From positions 248,001 to 312,000 of the forward strand of contig JARFVT010000013.1 in assembly GCA_036677425.1 (NCBI GenBank): 64,000 nucleotides of DNA, read 5' to 3'. Position 1 is the first letter of the stretch; each line of letters begins with the position of its first letter. Both the position numbers and the translations under genes were made by a program. Under the pieces are notes generated by a model that saw only the letters and a list, made by a program, of their open reading frames with translations, was not told where the DNA came from and searched no databases. Source of the stretch: JARFVT01 sp036677425 (GTDB lineage: Bacteria; Pseudomonadota; Alphaproteobacteria; UBA8366; Aestuariispiraceae). Below, piece by piece: positions 16,126 to 24,756 of the stretch.

Positions 16126-19100
16126 GCGGTTTACGAACACCTATCACGCAAATACGAATTTTATTAGATGGTGCGATAGATTCTAATTCGCGCGCAGTCT
16201 TTGGTTTTGATATGCCAAAATCCTTTGGTGGCGATTTGCATCCAATGCCTTTATCACCGAACCAAAAAACAAGATATATGCCATATCCATCTGTCTTTAG
16301 ATCATTTGTATATTTAACAACGAGCTGATCATCCATAGCCGTCCATAAATCACGACTATTATCTAGCTTTACCTCAATCGGTAATGTTCCAACATCGAAT
16401 TTGGTTAAGCGTATATCGACTCTTTTCTGAACAGCCGCTGCCGCTTCAGGCTCAATGGTGATTGATGATTTCTTCATTATTGGACGAAACCAACCAAGCA
16501 ACGCATCACGGCAATCATTCTCGATTTTAGGCTCGCCTAATTTTTTACCTTTAGGCAACCTCCAAAATTGTTTCCATTTATTGTCATTGCCACCGCGTAT
16601 ATCCTCGGCTAAATCTTGCAGCCTATCGATGGTTAAAGCTTGAAAATCTTGCATATTTATCGGTGCGCCATTGGATAATAATTCGCATATAGTTATTGCT
16701 GTTGGGGCTTTATATCTGCCCTGACGCGATATGGTAATTTGTATATTCTGGATATGCCTAATATCATCTCTCCATTCTATTAAAGAGTTGTTAGCAATTA
16801 ATTTATCAAATAATTCTGCCGTGATATCGCTTTGATAATTAGCCAAATTTTCAATCATTGATCTAATTGAACGGACTATATTCGCATCGCTATTACGCCC
16901 TGTTATGCCACTATTAATGTCATCATTATTAGTAAAAAAGCTACCCAATAAAGCTATTACCTCAAAAATAAATTTTTCTGGAAATGGCAATCTATCTTTA
17001 TTAACAATGGCAGAATCGAAAATTTTATAAACTGCAAATATATTATTTTCATTGGTTATAATTTTCTTTAATTTTTTAGCAAATAAGGCAGGCTCAAAAA
17101 TCATAGCAATGCTCATCCACTGGGCTTTATTAAGCTCACTAGCGGAGTTATTTGCCAATGCCGCAACGGATATTGATTGAAGAGCATTAATATCACCATG
17201 TCGAACTATCATACCAAATAATGCTTCTAAAATATCATTTGGTAAGTTTGGTTTTTCGGATAGTAATTTTATAGCCTCGGATGCAACTATAGTTGTAAGA
17301 ATATTTCCATCCATATTAGAGTTTAATCTTGGCAATATTTCTAATTCCCCAAATTCTAATTTTTTTCGCCAAATTATTGCCAATATACCCGCAGTTAATT
17401 CTGGTTGAGACTTAATTATAGCTTCATATGCCTTTTCCATCGGTAATGTATGATTGCAAATAATCCAATATGCTATAACAGTTTCTAGATTGCATTTTGG
17501 TAATTGCAATAATTTACTGGGTGACTTTTTATATAAAATCTCCGCACCAATTAAAACTGGGCATGCTTCTATATAATATTCTTTCCCATTGCTATAGACA
17601 GTTGCAATATCTATCACTGAAATAGGTTCATTAATTTTTAGCAGACTTAAAAATCCATCTAGCATTGCATTTGCGATATCATCACCAAATTCATGCTGCA
17701 AATATTCAAAAACCGTGCAATCTGTGGAATCAAATATATTTTGGTTAATATATTTTTTAGCGCCAGAATTAAGATTATGTAACGAGCTACCATTTTTTAA
17801 ACTATCTATTTGGTTAGTTAAAATATTTAAATTTTCAATATTTTTTGCTTTTCCCATGGCTTCGCGATCTTTTACTTTTTTGCTATTATTCATACTGGAA
17901 GCAGATATTTCTTCAGATTTGATACAATCCCAGCATTTTTTAAATTTAGGGTTATTTTTAACAAAATTATAAAATAATTCAATATTTATATCATTGTTAT
18001 TTTCATGATCGCCACATGCATATTTAAATGCGAGAGAAAACATAAATTCCCGTTTGACTTCGGATTTTTCTAAATTTGATTTGCATAATAAATGTTTAAT
18101 AAATTCTGTTGGTGGATAAATATTTGCCGTTAGTTGAATAAAAATACCATGTCTTTCATGATAAAATTGTTTTGTTGCTTTTTTAGGCTTAATTATTTCT
18201 ATCCAATGATCAAATAACCCAATATATAATTTTGGTCGCTCGAGTATATAATTTCTGATATAGCCTAGATAATTTTGATTTAATATCAGGTCTTCATTAC
18301 GAACAAGGCAGATATCCAGCCATGAATATATTTCAGCTATCGATGCTTGATCGGCTAATTCATTAAATATACGATTGAGCAAATTTCCATAAAGGGATTG
18401 GCGACCATCAGAAGCTATTTTTGCAATAATATTATGATATTTTTTCACTGCTGCCATCAAAATGGGTAAATCATCGCGCGGGGTTAATTCAACTATAGTT
18501 TTACAAATTAGATTATCAATAGAATATGATATATCTGTTGATTTTAAATATTTGATAATTTCTTCTGCCGTCATATGATTAGGATATAGCTGTTCTAATA
18601 AATATAGCTGCATATCATTATCATCTTGAATTTTTTCATTATAAATATCATCCAATAATTTTCGTAAGGTTTTTTTATCATTGGGACAGCAACGGCAGAA
18701 TGCTCTCAAAGCATTATCCTTCACCCATATTAAGTCTTTCCCATTCCTATTTTCGATGAATGATAATAAATTTTCACCGAGGCAACTAAATATGGGGCCA
18801 AGTTCAATTGCAGAAAAAATAATGCTTAGAACATGGGGGTTAGTTTCATTATCTATTATTTTTCTAAAATCTGGAACCAACTTCTCACGAATTAGATGTT
18901 TGAAATTAGGGGTATTTTGCCAAACCACTCGAAAATGCGGATCAATATTTTTGGCAAATTCGCTTAGGCAAGTTAACGCATATAGGCACAGATCATCCGG
19001 CCATAAATTAACATCGCCATATATAATTGAACCAAATGGGTCTTTTTTAACCATGGTCTTTGCCTTGTTGAGTGACAATAATGCAATCAGCCAAGCATAG

Positions 19101-19861
19101 ACATCACGGAAATTAGATAATGGTACGCCATCATGCCCAATAAGCGGGGATAGCGCTCTATCTAATGACAATGAGCCATCTTTAATGCGCCGATGTAATG
19201 ATTTAGCAGTCAAATAATCGCCAATTATTTTATGCGGTAATTTAATTTTCTGTGCGCCTTCAGATGGAAATAATCTGCTACTGGCAGTAATTTTTGTTAT
19301 TTCAAAATCTAAAGATGGAATTTGCGCGATGGAGGGAAATAATTCAGTTTCAACCGCTCTGCTTAATGCGATGCCATCAATATTACTAAGCGTAATTATC
19401 GCCGATAAATCTTCGGCGGCATTGACCATATCTTGTTCATAATATCCCTCTCTAGATGATCTTATATGATTGTCGTTATATTCTTTTAGCAAAGATAGTA
19501 CAGATTTTTTCATCAAATCTGATTTATTTTTAGGCCAACCACCATCATCTTTATATATTTGTAAATACATCTCAAGCGATTGAGGGTTACCAAGTATCTG
19601 CCCTAAATCACGATCATCAACCTTTTGCAAAAAATTATCTGGATTGGATATTTTTGACGCGGCGATTTCTTTTATATCGCCTTCATTTAACGGCTGCATT
19701 TGTAAAACAACTATATTTTCATCACCTGCAACATCTTTTAATGAGTTAAGATCGTTCCCATGATACCATTCTTCATTGCGGCAGGATAAACGAAGCTTTG
19801 GGTGATTGAGATCAAATAAATTCCCGCAAATTGCGTCAATCACGGTCGCGGCTAAAGCCAC
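16118..19861 (-). CDS. STAND-like protein lacking P-loop, C-terminal PD-(D/E)XK-like nuclease
   Basis: 1247 residues from a GTG at 19861; no ATG and no clear ribosome-binding site are present. LRLSCRNEEW (23-32), the PLNEGDIKEIA stretch and GNPQSLEMYLQIY are the sensor and GxP parts of a NACHT/STAND ATPase, but the Walker A and B segments that should precede them are missing. A long helical-repeat region fills about 300-1100. The C-terminus has VDIRLTKF (D1149), LPIEVK (E1163, K1165), DQL (Q1179) and GIYLVFWFG, a PD-(D/E)XK nuclease pattern. Architecture fits anti-phage STAND effectors with a nuclease. The head was probably lost at the palindromic element directly upstream, so it may be inactive. 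Confidence 0.7.
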   Translation of the reverse strand: MALAATVIDAICGNLFDLNHPKLRLSCRNEEWYHGNDLNSLKDVAGDENIVVLQMQPLNEGDIKEIAASKISNPDNFLQKVDDRDLGQILGNPQSLEMYLQIYKDDGGWPKNKSDLMKKSVLSLLKEYNDNHIRSSREGYYEQDMVNAAEDLSAIITLSNIDGIALSRAVETELFPSIAQIPSLDFEITKITASSRLFPSEGAQKIKLPHKIIGDYLTAKSLHRRIKDGSLSLDRALSPLIGHDGVPLSNFRDVYAWLIALLSLNKAKTMVKKDPFGSIIYGDVNLWPDDLCLYALTCLSEFAKNIDPHFRVVWQNTPNFKHLIREKLVPDFRKIIDNETNPHVLSIIFSAIELGPIFSCLGENLLSFIENRNGKDLIWVKDNALRAFCRCCPNDKKTLRKLLDDIYNEKIQDDNDMQLYLLEQLYPNHMTAEEIIKYLKSTDISYSIDNLICKTIVELTPRDDLPILMAAVKKYHNIIAKIASDGRQSLYGNLLNRIFNELADQASIAEIYSWLDICLVRNEDLILNQNYLGYIRNYILERPKLYIGLFDHWIEIIKPKKATKQFYHERHGIFIQLTANIYPPTEFIKHLLCKSNLEKSEVKREFMFSLAFKYACGDHENNNDINIELFYNFVKNNPKFKKCWDCIKSEEISASSMNNSKKVKDREAMGKAKNIENLNILTNQIDSLKNGSSLHNLNSGAKKYINQNIFDSTDCTVFEYLQHEFGDDIANAMLDGFLSLLKINEPISVIDIATVYSNGKEYYIEACPVLIGAEILYKKSPSKLLQLPKCNLETVIAYWIICNHTLPMEKAYEAIIKSQPELTAGILAIIWRKKLEFGELEILPRLNSNMDGNILTTIVASEAIKLLSEKPNLPNDILEALFGMIVRHGDINALQSISVAALANNSASELNKAQWMSIAMIFEPALFAKKLKKIITNENNIFAVYKIFDSAIVNKDRLPFPEKFIFEVIALLGSFFTNNDDINSGITGRNSDANIVRSIRSMIENLANYQSDITAELFDKLIANNSLIEWRDDIRHIQNIQITISRQGRYKAPTAITICELLSNGAPINMQDFQALTIDRLQDLAEDIRGGNDNKWKQFWRLPKGKKLGEPKIENDCRDALLGWFRPIMKKSSITIEPEAAAAVQKRVDIRLTKFDVGTLPIEVKLDNSRDLWTAMDDQLVVKYTNDLKTDGYGIYLVFWFGDKGIGCKSPPKDFGISKPKTARELESIAPSNKIRICVIGVRKPHV

Positions 19862-20060
19862 TCGGGGTTTTAGCCTTTTATATTTAACGCAAACGCGTCG
19901 TCGTAACTTCGTTACTCGGGGTTTGCTAGAACGATATACGCAAGCTACATAATTAAGGGCGACTGCCCGCCGCGCTTATGCGCGTAGATATAAAAAGAGG
20001 GCGACCGACCGCTGCCGTTAGGCGTAAAATATAAAAAATTCGCTCGGGGTTTGCGTAATA
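19848..20060. repeat. Cluster of palindromic repeat units with AAACCCCGAG boxes
   Basis: Plus-strand CTCGGGGTTT occurs at 19861, 19915 and 20043. Two units fold into hairpins: GCAAAC...GTTTGC (19889-19926) with an inner GTAAC-TTC-GTTAC, and GGCTAAA...TTTAGCC around 19850-19876. The stretch is visibly richer in GC than its neighbours. On the minus strand the frame of the NTPase stays open through part of it (KPRVTKLRRRVCVKYKRLK), up to a TAA near 19972. This is the behaviour of Rickettsia-type palindromic elements that insert in coding frames; identity with any named family was not established. Confidence 0.55.
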
Positions 20061-20138
20061 ATACATCTATATACACATATATTCACTGATTGTCAATTAA
20101 TTTTTATGTTTTGTTCTTATTAAATGTTATTTTATATA

Positions 20139-20666
20139 TTACTTCCCCGCATCATCTATTGTTTTTATTGATGGATTTTCACCACAAAGAGCGCAATCAG
20201 GATTTTTAACTATTTTAATCTTTCGCATATTGACATCAAGCGCATCATATAAGATCAACTGTCCCGATAAGCTCGTGCCAATATTAAGCAGTTCTTTTAA
20301 TATTTCTGTTGCCTGCATCGTGCCTAATATGCCCGCGATTGAGCCAAATATACCGACAGTGTCGCATCGTGAAATTAAATTTTTTGCTGGTGCTTGTGGA
20401 AATAAACAGCGATAGCATGGCCCGCTTTGATATGCTTTATAGGTGGATATTTGGCCTTCAAATCTTATTAATGCTGCACTGACTAATGTTTTTTTTAAGA
20501 AATAACAAATATCATTGATTAAATATCTGGCGGCGAAATTATCGCTGCCATCGACCACCATATCATATTGAGATATTATTGCGGCGGCATTATTAATCGA
20601 TAATCGATCGCGATGTTGAATGACATTTATTTCTGGGTTTAATTCTTCTATTCGCTCTGCGGCGCT
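20139..20666 (-). pseudogene. moeB/thiF-type adenylyltransferase, 3' fragment
   Basis: Readable from SAAERIEELNPEINVIQHRD through DMVVDGSDNFAARYLINDIC, then PCYRCLFPQAP, GSIAGILGTMQATEILKELL and CALCG. That is the C-terminal half of MoeB/ThiF, which adenylates the C-terminal Gly-Gly of MoaD/ThiS; the zinc cysteines (CYRC, CALC) and the Asp of DGSDNF are present. The N-terminal nucleotide-binding GxGGLG half is missing: upstream of about 20666 the sequence becomes unrelated. No MoaD or ThiS gene is nearby. Confidence 0.75.
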
Positions 20667-20819
20667 GCATCTATAAAAATATTCAAAAACGGTGCAGTTA
20701 TAGAATATATGATTAAAATATTGGGAGTTCTTTTAATTATTAGCGCATTAATAGGGCTTTTTGGAGCGTTTTTATAGTTAGTTACGAAATATTTATCAAC
20801 CCCGAAATCGATAAAATTA

Positions 20820-20935
20820 TTATAATTTTCATGCCATAGTAATTTATTTTTGATTTTATCCTACATATCAATAAATTTTGATAGGTTGTCATCATCTTTT
20901 TTGATCGATTTTGACCATGATATGTTCTGGATCTG
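20820..20935 (-). pseudogene. Second copy of a relaxase gene fragment
   Basis: About 110 bp nearly identical to 1021-1130 inside the relaxase gene (for example CATGCCATA-TAATTTATTTTT and GATAGGTT-TCATCATC), in the same orientation. It codes for a short part of the DKIKNKLLWHE region. Remainder of a second, deleted mob module or product of recombination. 20667-20819 and 20936-21050 hold nothing else I can identify. Confidence 0.7.
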
Positions 20936-21051
20936 CTCGTGATAGTTGATTTTTAAATATTATATACCTAAATGAAATAGTTGAGCAAGATTAAACCGTC
21001 ATAAATTTAATAACAGAAAAATTAGCTATATGTTGAATTTTATCCCCATAA

Positions 21052-21300
21052 GATGTTGCAATTGCCGCAGAAATTGAAAAAAACTTAGGTGCAATTCAAT
21101 CTGGCGGTAAAATAAATTTTTGGTGGGAAGTAACTGGTCGTTTTAATCAAAATAACCAACTTTGTTTTATGATTGCATCTGATCAATTAAAAAATGCAAA
21201 ATATTCATTATTAAAAATATTCTACTATTATATTTTAAAACGAAAATATATTGATGACGATTTAGCTATATTAGCCGAGATTATTAATGATAGTTTTTAA
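21052..21300 (+). pseudogene. Unidentified protein fragment
   Basis: Directly after an in-frame TAA, 82 codons read DVAIAAEIEKNLGAIQSGGK, then INFWWEVTGRFNQNNQLC and a C-terminal part rich in Tyr and Leu, to a TAA at 21300. There is no start codon before the internal Met. I do not recognise the family; it looks like the 3' end of a gene whose front was lost. Confidence 0.4.
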
Positions 21301-21591
21301 TTAACCATTCATATTAACAGGCTGTAGCATCGATAAATCAATATTTTTTCTAATGTTATTTAATGTATAGTTATCCTGCATTAAAAGCCAGCTTTCAGCA
21401 GTACGATTAAATAACCTTTCTAATCGTAAGGCCATTTCAGGGGAAATATCGGCCTTGGCATTTATTACACGATTAAATGTCGATGGACTTACATCTAACC
21501 GTCTAGCAATTTCAGCCTTGCTTAATTTTAATGGTATTAAATATGTTTCTTCAATAAATTTACCGGGGTGAGGCGGTTGATACATTTTCAT
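21301..21591 (-). CDS. higA: HigA-type antitoxin
   Basis: 96 residues from the ATG at 21591, which overlaps the toxin stop (TAATG). PPHPGKFIEETYLIPLKLS, then KAEIARRLDVSPSTFNRVIN is the XRE helix-turn-helix of the VapI/HigA family. It should bind and neutralise the HigB toxin and repress the pair. The next gene on the other strand ends just at its stop. Confidence 0.88.
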   Translation of the reverse strand: MKMYQPPHPGKFIEETYLIPLKLSKAEIARRLDVSPSTFNRVINAKADISPEMALRLERLFNRTAESWLLMQDNYTLNNIRKNIDLSMLQPVNMNG

Positions 21592-21884
21592 TAGTGATAA
21601 TCCTCGTAATTTAAAATATATGCGTTGCCATCTAAAAACCCAAAGGTAATGCGCCAATTTCCATTGACTGTGATTGACCAAAGCCCAGACTTATTACCTT
21701 TTAGCGAATGAAGCCTATAGTTTGGTAAGTTTAAGTCATTAATAACAAATGCAGTATCAATAGCAGTAAGTTGCATTTTAAGCTTATTTGTATGTTTTTT
21801 TATTTTTTCAATATAACTATTACAAATATCCTTTGCTATTATATCACCTAAAAATATATGTTTATCTGTTAATTTAGCTATCAC
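21591..21884 (-). CDS. higB: HigB-type toxin (RelE/ParE superfamily)
   Basis: 97 residues. LNLPNYRLHSLKGNKSGLWS and ITVNGNWRITFGF followed by NYEDYH are the conserved end of the HigB mRNA endonucleases that cut ribosome-bound mRNA. Toxin first, antitoxin second is the normal order for higBA. Both genes look intact in an otherwise decayed area, as expected for an addiction module. Confidence 0.88.
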   Translation of the reverse strand: MIAKLTDKHIFLGDIIAKDICNSYIEKIKKHTNKLKMQLTAIDTAFVINDLNLPNYRLHSLKGNKSGLWSITVNGNWRITFGFLDGNAYILNYEDYH

Positions 21885-21929
21885 TTATAATTAAAGAACA
21901 TGACCTAATTTCACACAAATCATCATATG

Positions 21930-22071
21930 GAATGATTTTATAATAAGTGGAATTGAACGCGGTTTCATAGTCAAAGGTAAATATGTTATGGCTCGTGGTT
22001 CATTTGAACATAAACAATATGAAAAAGACGGCATAATAATGAAACGCAATATTTGGGTTTTTGTTCATTGA
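21930..22071 (+). pseudogene. Possible single-stranded DNA-binding protein fragment
   Basis: An open stretch reads GIERGFIVKGKYVMARGSFE, then HKQYEKDGIIMKRNIWVFVH and a stop. The pattern KGxxVxxxGxxExxxYxKDG resembles the OB-fold strand region of SSB, but it is short and has no start. Weakly supported. Confidence 0.2.
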
Positions 22072-22136
22072 TCCATGCATCCAGGATGTTGACATTAACC
22101 TAAATTATCGACGGTGTGGGAAGGCTGATCCGTTTG

Positions 22137-22267
22137 AAGAACCAATTTAACGGCGTTTTATCTGAATTAAGATCTCTATTTCGTAACATTTCGTTTTGAC
22201 ATGTGGTTTGCCTCCTTAAGACTAAGGTTTATTGTAACTTACTTGTCTTAAATAGGGTACCACATCA
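22137..22267 (-). mobile_element. Left-end remnant of the 14880-type IS3 element, inverted
   Basis: On the minus strand from 22267: TGATGTGGTACCCTATTT, then AAGGAGGCAAACCACATG, then SKRNVTK of orfA. This matches 14880-15006 base for base over most of 125 bp. Homology stops near 22137. From there to about 22075 the sequence (with GTTGACATT) may be other IS debris. 22268-22409 holds nothing recognisable. Confidence 0.75.
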
Positions 22268-22409
22268 GATCAAATATTATTTAATAATTAAATTTTATTA
22301 TAGCTATTATAACTAGAAAGTAATGTTGAATTATCAATTAAATAGTTAAATAAAATTAATTACTACCCAATGATTGGCATGGTTAATGGTTTCATATATA
22401 ACAGATTTA

Positions 22410-22736
22410 TTATGCAGTATTAACTGGTAAGCCAGCCTTTCCCCATGCAATTATGCCGCCTTCCATATGATATATTTCGTTAAACCCTGTTTGCATAAAC
22501 ATAGAAAAATTATTTGCAGTACGTTGACCGCTGCGGCAGTGATATATGGCGATTTTATTTTTATCATCGGGCAACTTATCAATTGCAAAATTTGATAATG
22601 GCAAAAGAATTGCCCCGTCAATATTTGCGGCGGCATGTTCATTTTTCTCGCGGACATCGATTAAAATGGCCTTGCCTTGATTAAGCAACTCATAACAAAT
22701 TTGTGGTGTTAGAGATTTAACTTCAATATTTGTCAT
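22410..22736 (-). CDS. Rhodanese-like sulfurtransferase
   Basis: 108 residues, a single rhodanese domain. C67 in YHCRSGQRT is the persulfide-carrying cysteine, and IDVREKNEHAAANIDGAILL is the conserved N-terminal block. Cytosolic. It lies 57 bp downstream of metZ on the same strand, so it may handle sulfur in the same pathway; partner unknown. Confidence 0.85.
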   Translation of the reverse strand: MTNIEVKSLTPQICYELLNQGKAILIDVREKNEHAAANIDGAILLPLSNFAIDKLPDDKNKIAIYHCRSGQRTANNFSMFMQTGFNEIYHMEGGIIAWGKAGLPVNTA

Positions 22737-22793
22737 TTTATATCCTAAAATTAAATTACAATTTATTATTATAATGGTTTAATGATAATTTAA

Positions 22794-23984
22794 TTATACT
22801 GAAATCTGCAAGGCTCTGTCTATATCTTTAATTAAATCATCAATATTTTCTAATCCAATGGATATTCTTATCATGCCATCGGTTATGCCCATTTGCTTTT
22901 GCTGTGCAATGTCTAAACGCTGATGTGTTGTTGTCGCAGGATGTGTTGAAAGGCTTTTTGCATCGCCAAGATTATTAGAAATTGAAATTATTTCAAAGGC
23001 GTTCAACATTTTAAATGCTTGTTCTTTATTATTTTTTAAATCAAAAGTAACGATGCTGCCGCCTTGTTTCATTTGCAATTTTGCCAATTCATATTGCGGA
23101 TGTGATTTTAAATGCGGATATATTACTTTGTTGATTGATGGGTGATTTTCAAAATATTTAGCAATTTTTTCAGCATTTTGGCATTGTCGCTCTACGCGTA
23201 AATTTAATGTTTCAAGACCTTTTAACAATACCCACGCATTAAACGGGCTTAATGACGGCCCAGTATGGCGAATGAATGGTATGATTTTTTCGTTACAAAA
23301 TTCTTCGCTGCCTAATATTGCCCCGCCCAAACATCGTCCTTGCCCATCAATATGCTTGGTGGCAGAATAAACTACAACATCGGCACCTAATTCTAATGGT
23401 TTTTGATTGCATGGCGTTGCAAATACATTATCAACAATAACGGTTGCACCTGCGGCATGGGCTAATTGTGAAACTTTTTTGACATCAATTATTTCTAATG
23501 CTGGATTTGATGGTGTTTCCAAAAAAACCACGGCTGTTGGCTTGGCAAGAGCAATTTCCCAAGCTTTCAAATCTTTGCCATCAACAAATTGACAAAATAT
23601 ATTAAATCTTGGAAGTATTTCCGTTAAAATAAATTGGCATGAACCAAATAACGCATTGGATGCAACTATTTTATCACCAGATTTTAATAATGAAATTAAT
23701 GCAGTATAAACCGCTGACATGCCGCTTGCGGTAGCAAAACAACCTTCGGCACCCTCAAGTATCTTAAGTCGGTCTTGAAATATATTAACGGTTGGATTGG
23801 CATAACGGCTATAGATGTAACGTTGATTTTCGCCCTTGAATGCTGCCTCTGCTTCTTCGGCATTGTCATAAATATAACCCGATGTCATAAAAATAGCTTC
23901 GGATGTTTCATTGAATTTTGTTCGATCAATGCCACTATGAATTAATGCCGTATCGCTATGAATATGTAAATTTTCAAATTCCAT
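22794..23984 (-). CDS. metZ: O-succinylhomoserine sulfhydrylase
   Basis: 396 residues from the ATG at 23984 (GGA at 8-base spacing); the frame extends four codons to a TTG. PLP enzyme of the Cys/Met-metabolism family. The PLP lysine is in VVYSATKHIDGQGRCLGG; YSRYANPTV and ETPSNP are conserved. It makes homocysteine from O-succinylhomoserine and sulfide. The GQGRCLGGAILG context and NALFGSC fit MetZ rather than MetB or MetY. Divergent XRE-cupin gene may regulate it. Confidence 0.88.
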   Translation of the reverse strand: MEFENLHIHSDTALIHSGIDRTKFNETSEAIFMTSGYIYDNAEEAEAAFKGENQRYIYSRYANPTVNIFQDRLKILEGAEGCFATASGMSAVYTALISLLKSGDKIVASNALFGSCQFILTEILPRFNIFCQFVDGKDLKAWEIALAKPTAVVFLETPSNPALEIIDVKKVSQLAHAAGATVIVDNVFATPCNQKPLELGADVVVYSATKHIDGQGRCLGGAILGSEEFCNEKIIPFIRHTGPSLSPFNAWVLLKGLETLNLRVERQCQNAEKIAKYFENHPSINKVIYPHLKSHPQYELAKLQMKQGGSIVTFDLKNNKEQAFKMLNAFEIISISNNLGDAKSLSTHPATTTHQRLDIAQQKQMGITDGMIRISIGLENIDDLIKDIDRALQISV

Positions 23985-24158
23985 TTTAAATTCCAACTAT
24001 TTGATTATTTAGTTATATATATTTTATATCGAACAAATATATATTATATAATATTTAACTTTGCAAATAAAATCAACAAATAAGACGGTTGCTTGCGTCG
24101 CTTATCCATTCCATGCCATATAATATATAGCAATGAATTATAATCGGGCTATTAATAT

Positions 24159-24737
24159 ATGAAAAATAATGATGAAATGCCAAAAATTGGTAAAAAAGTG
24201 CAACGCTTACGACAGGCCTATAAAATGAGCCTTGATGATTTAGCATCACGTTCAAATGTATCAAAATCAGTGTTATCACAGCTTGAACGTGATCAAAATA
24301 ACCCCACATTATCGACTATTTGGCGTATTTGCCAAGCATTGAATATTACGGTTGAGGAAATAGTCAGATCGGATACTGATCCACGGGTTTTTGATCATTT
24401 ATCCAATGGCGCAACGCCAATTATCAAAAGTGCTGATGGTAAATGCGAGTTACGAATTTTGGGTTCTATTACAACGGTTAATTGGTTGCAATGGTATGAT
24501 ATAACAATTTTACCAGGTGGGGAGCTTGTATCTGATGGTCATGATATTGGTACATTGGAGAATTTAACCATAATCGATGGGCAAATGAATATTAAGGCGG
24601 GTGATCATCAAGATAGCGCCATCAAGGGCGAAACATTACGCTATCCCGCCGATGAGTTGCATATTATTAGTAATCAAACGGGTGTTACCGCGCGCGCCAT
24701 CATGGTGGTTATTTTAGGGCGGCAAATACCATCGTAA
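24159..24737 (+). CDS. XRE-cupin transcriptional regulator
   Basis: 192 residues: helix-turn-helix at about 15-70 (LRQAYKMSLDDLASRSNVSK and SVLSQLERDQNNPTLSTIWR), then a cupin domain from about 110 (LPGGELVSDGHDIGTLENLT) for a small ligand. Such proteins sense a metabolite and control a neighbouring gene. It starts 174 bp from metZ in the opposite direction and converges on metF, so methionine or sulfur control is likely but inferred. Confidence 0.85.
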   Translation: MKNNDEMPKIGKKVQRLRQAYKMSLDDLASRSNVSKSVLSQLERDQNNPTLSTIWRICQALNITVEEIVRSDTDPRVFDHLSNGATPIIKSADGKCELRILGSITTVNWLQWYDITILPGGELVSDGHDIGTLENLTIIDGQMNIKAGDHQDSAIKGETLRYPADELHIISNQTGVTARAIMVVILGRQIPS

Positions 24738-24756
24738 AAATAACATTGTTATAATT

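Noticed and set aside
19861..20060. CRISPR-like reading of the three CTCGGGGTTT boxes
   Set aside because: Spacing is irregular (54 and 128 bp) and the units are palindromic with no spacer structure.
20709..20777. Tiny 22-codon ORF MIKILGVLLIISALIGLFGA... on the plus strand, one membrane helix
   Set aside because: No ribosome-binding site and located in decayed DNA; a hydrophobic frame this short is expected by chance in AT-rich sequence.
23985..24158. Possible SAM-responsive riboswitch upstream of metZ
   Set aside because: The AT-rich leader shows no SAM-II or SAM/SAH core motif or stable stem.
24738..24756. Terminator between the XRE-cupin gene and metF
   Set aside because: ATAACA-T-TGTTAT is a very short AT-only stem; too weak to call.
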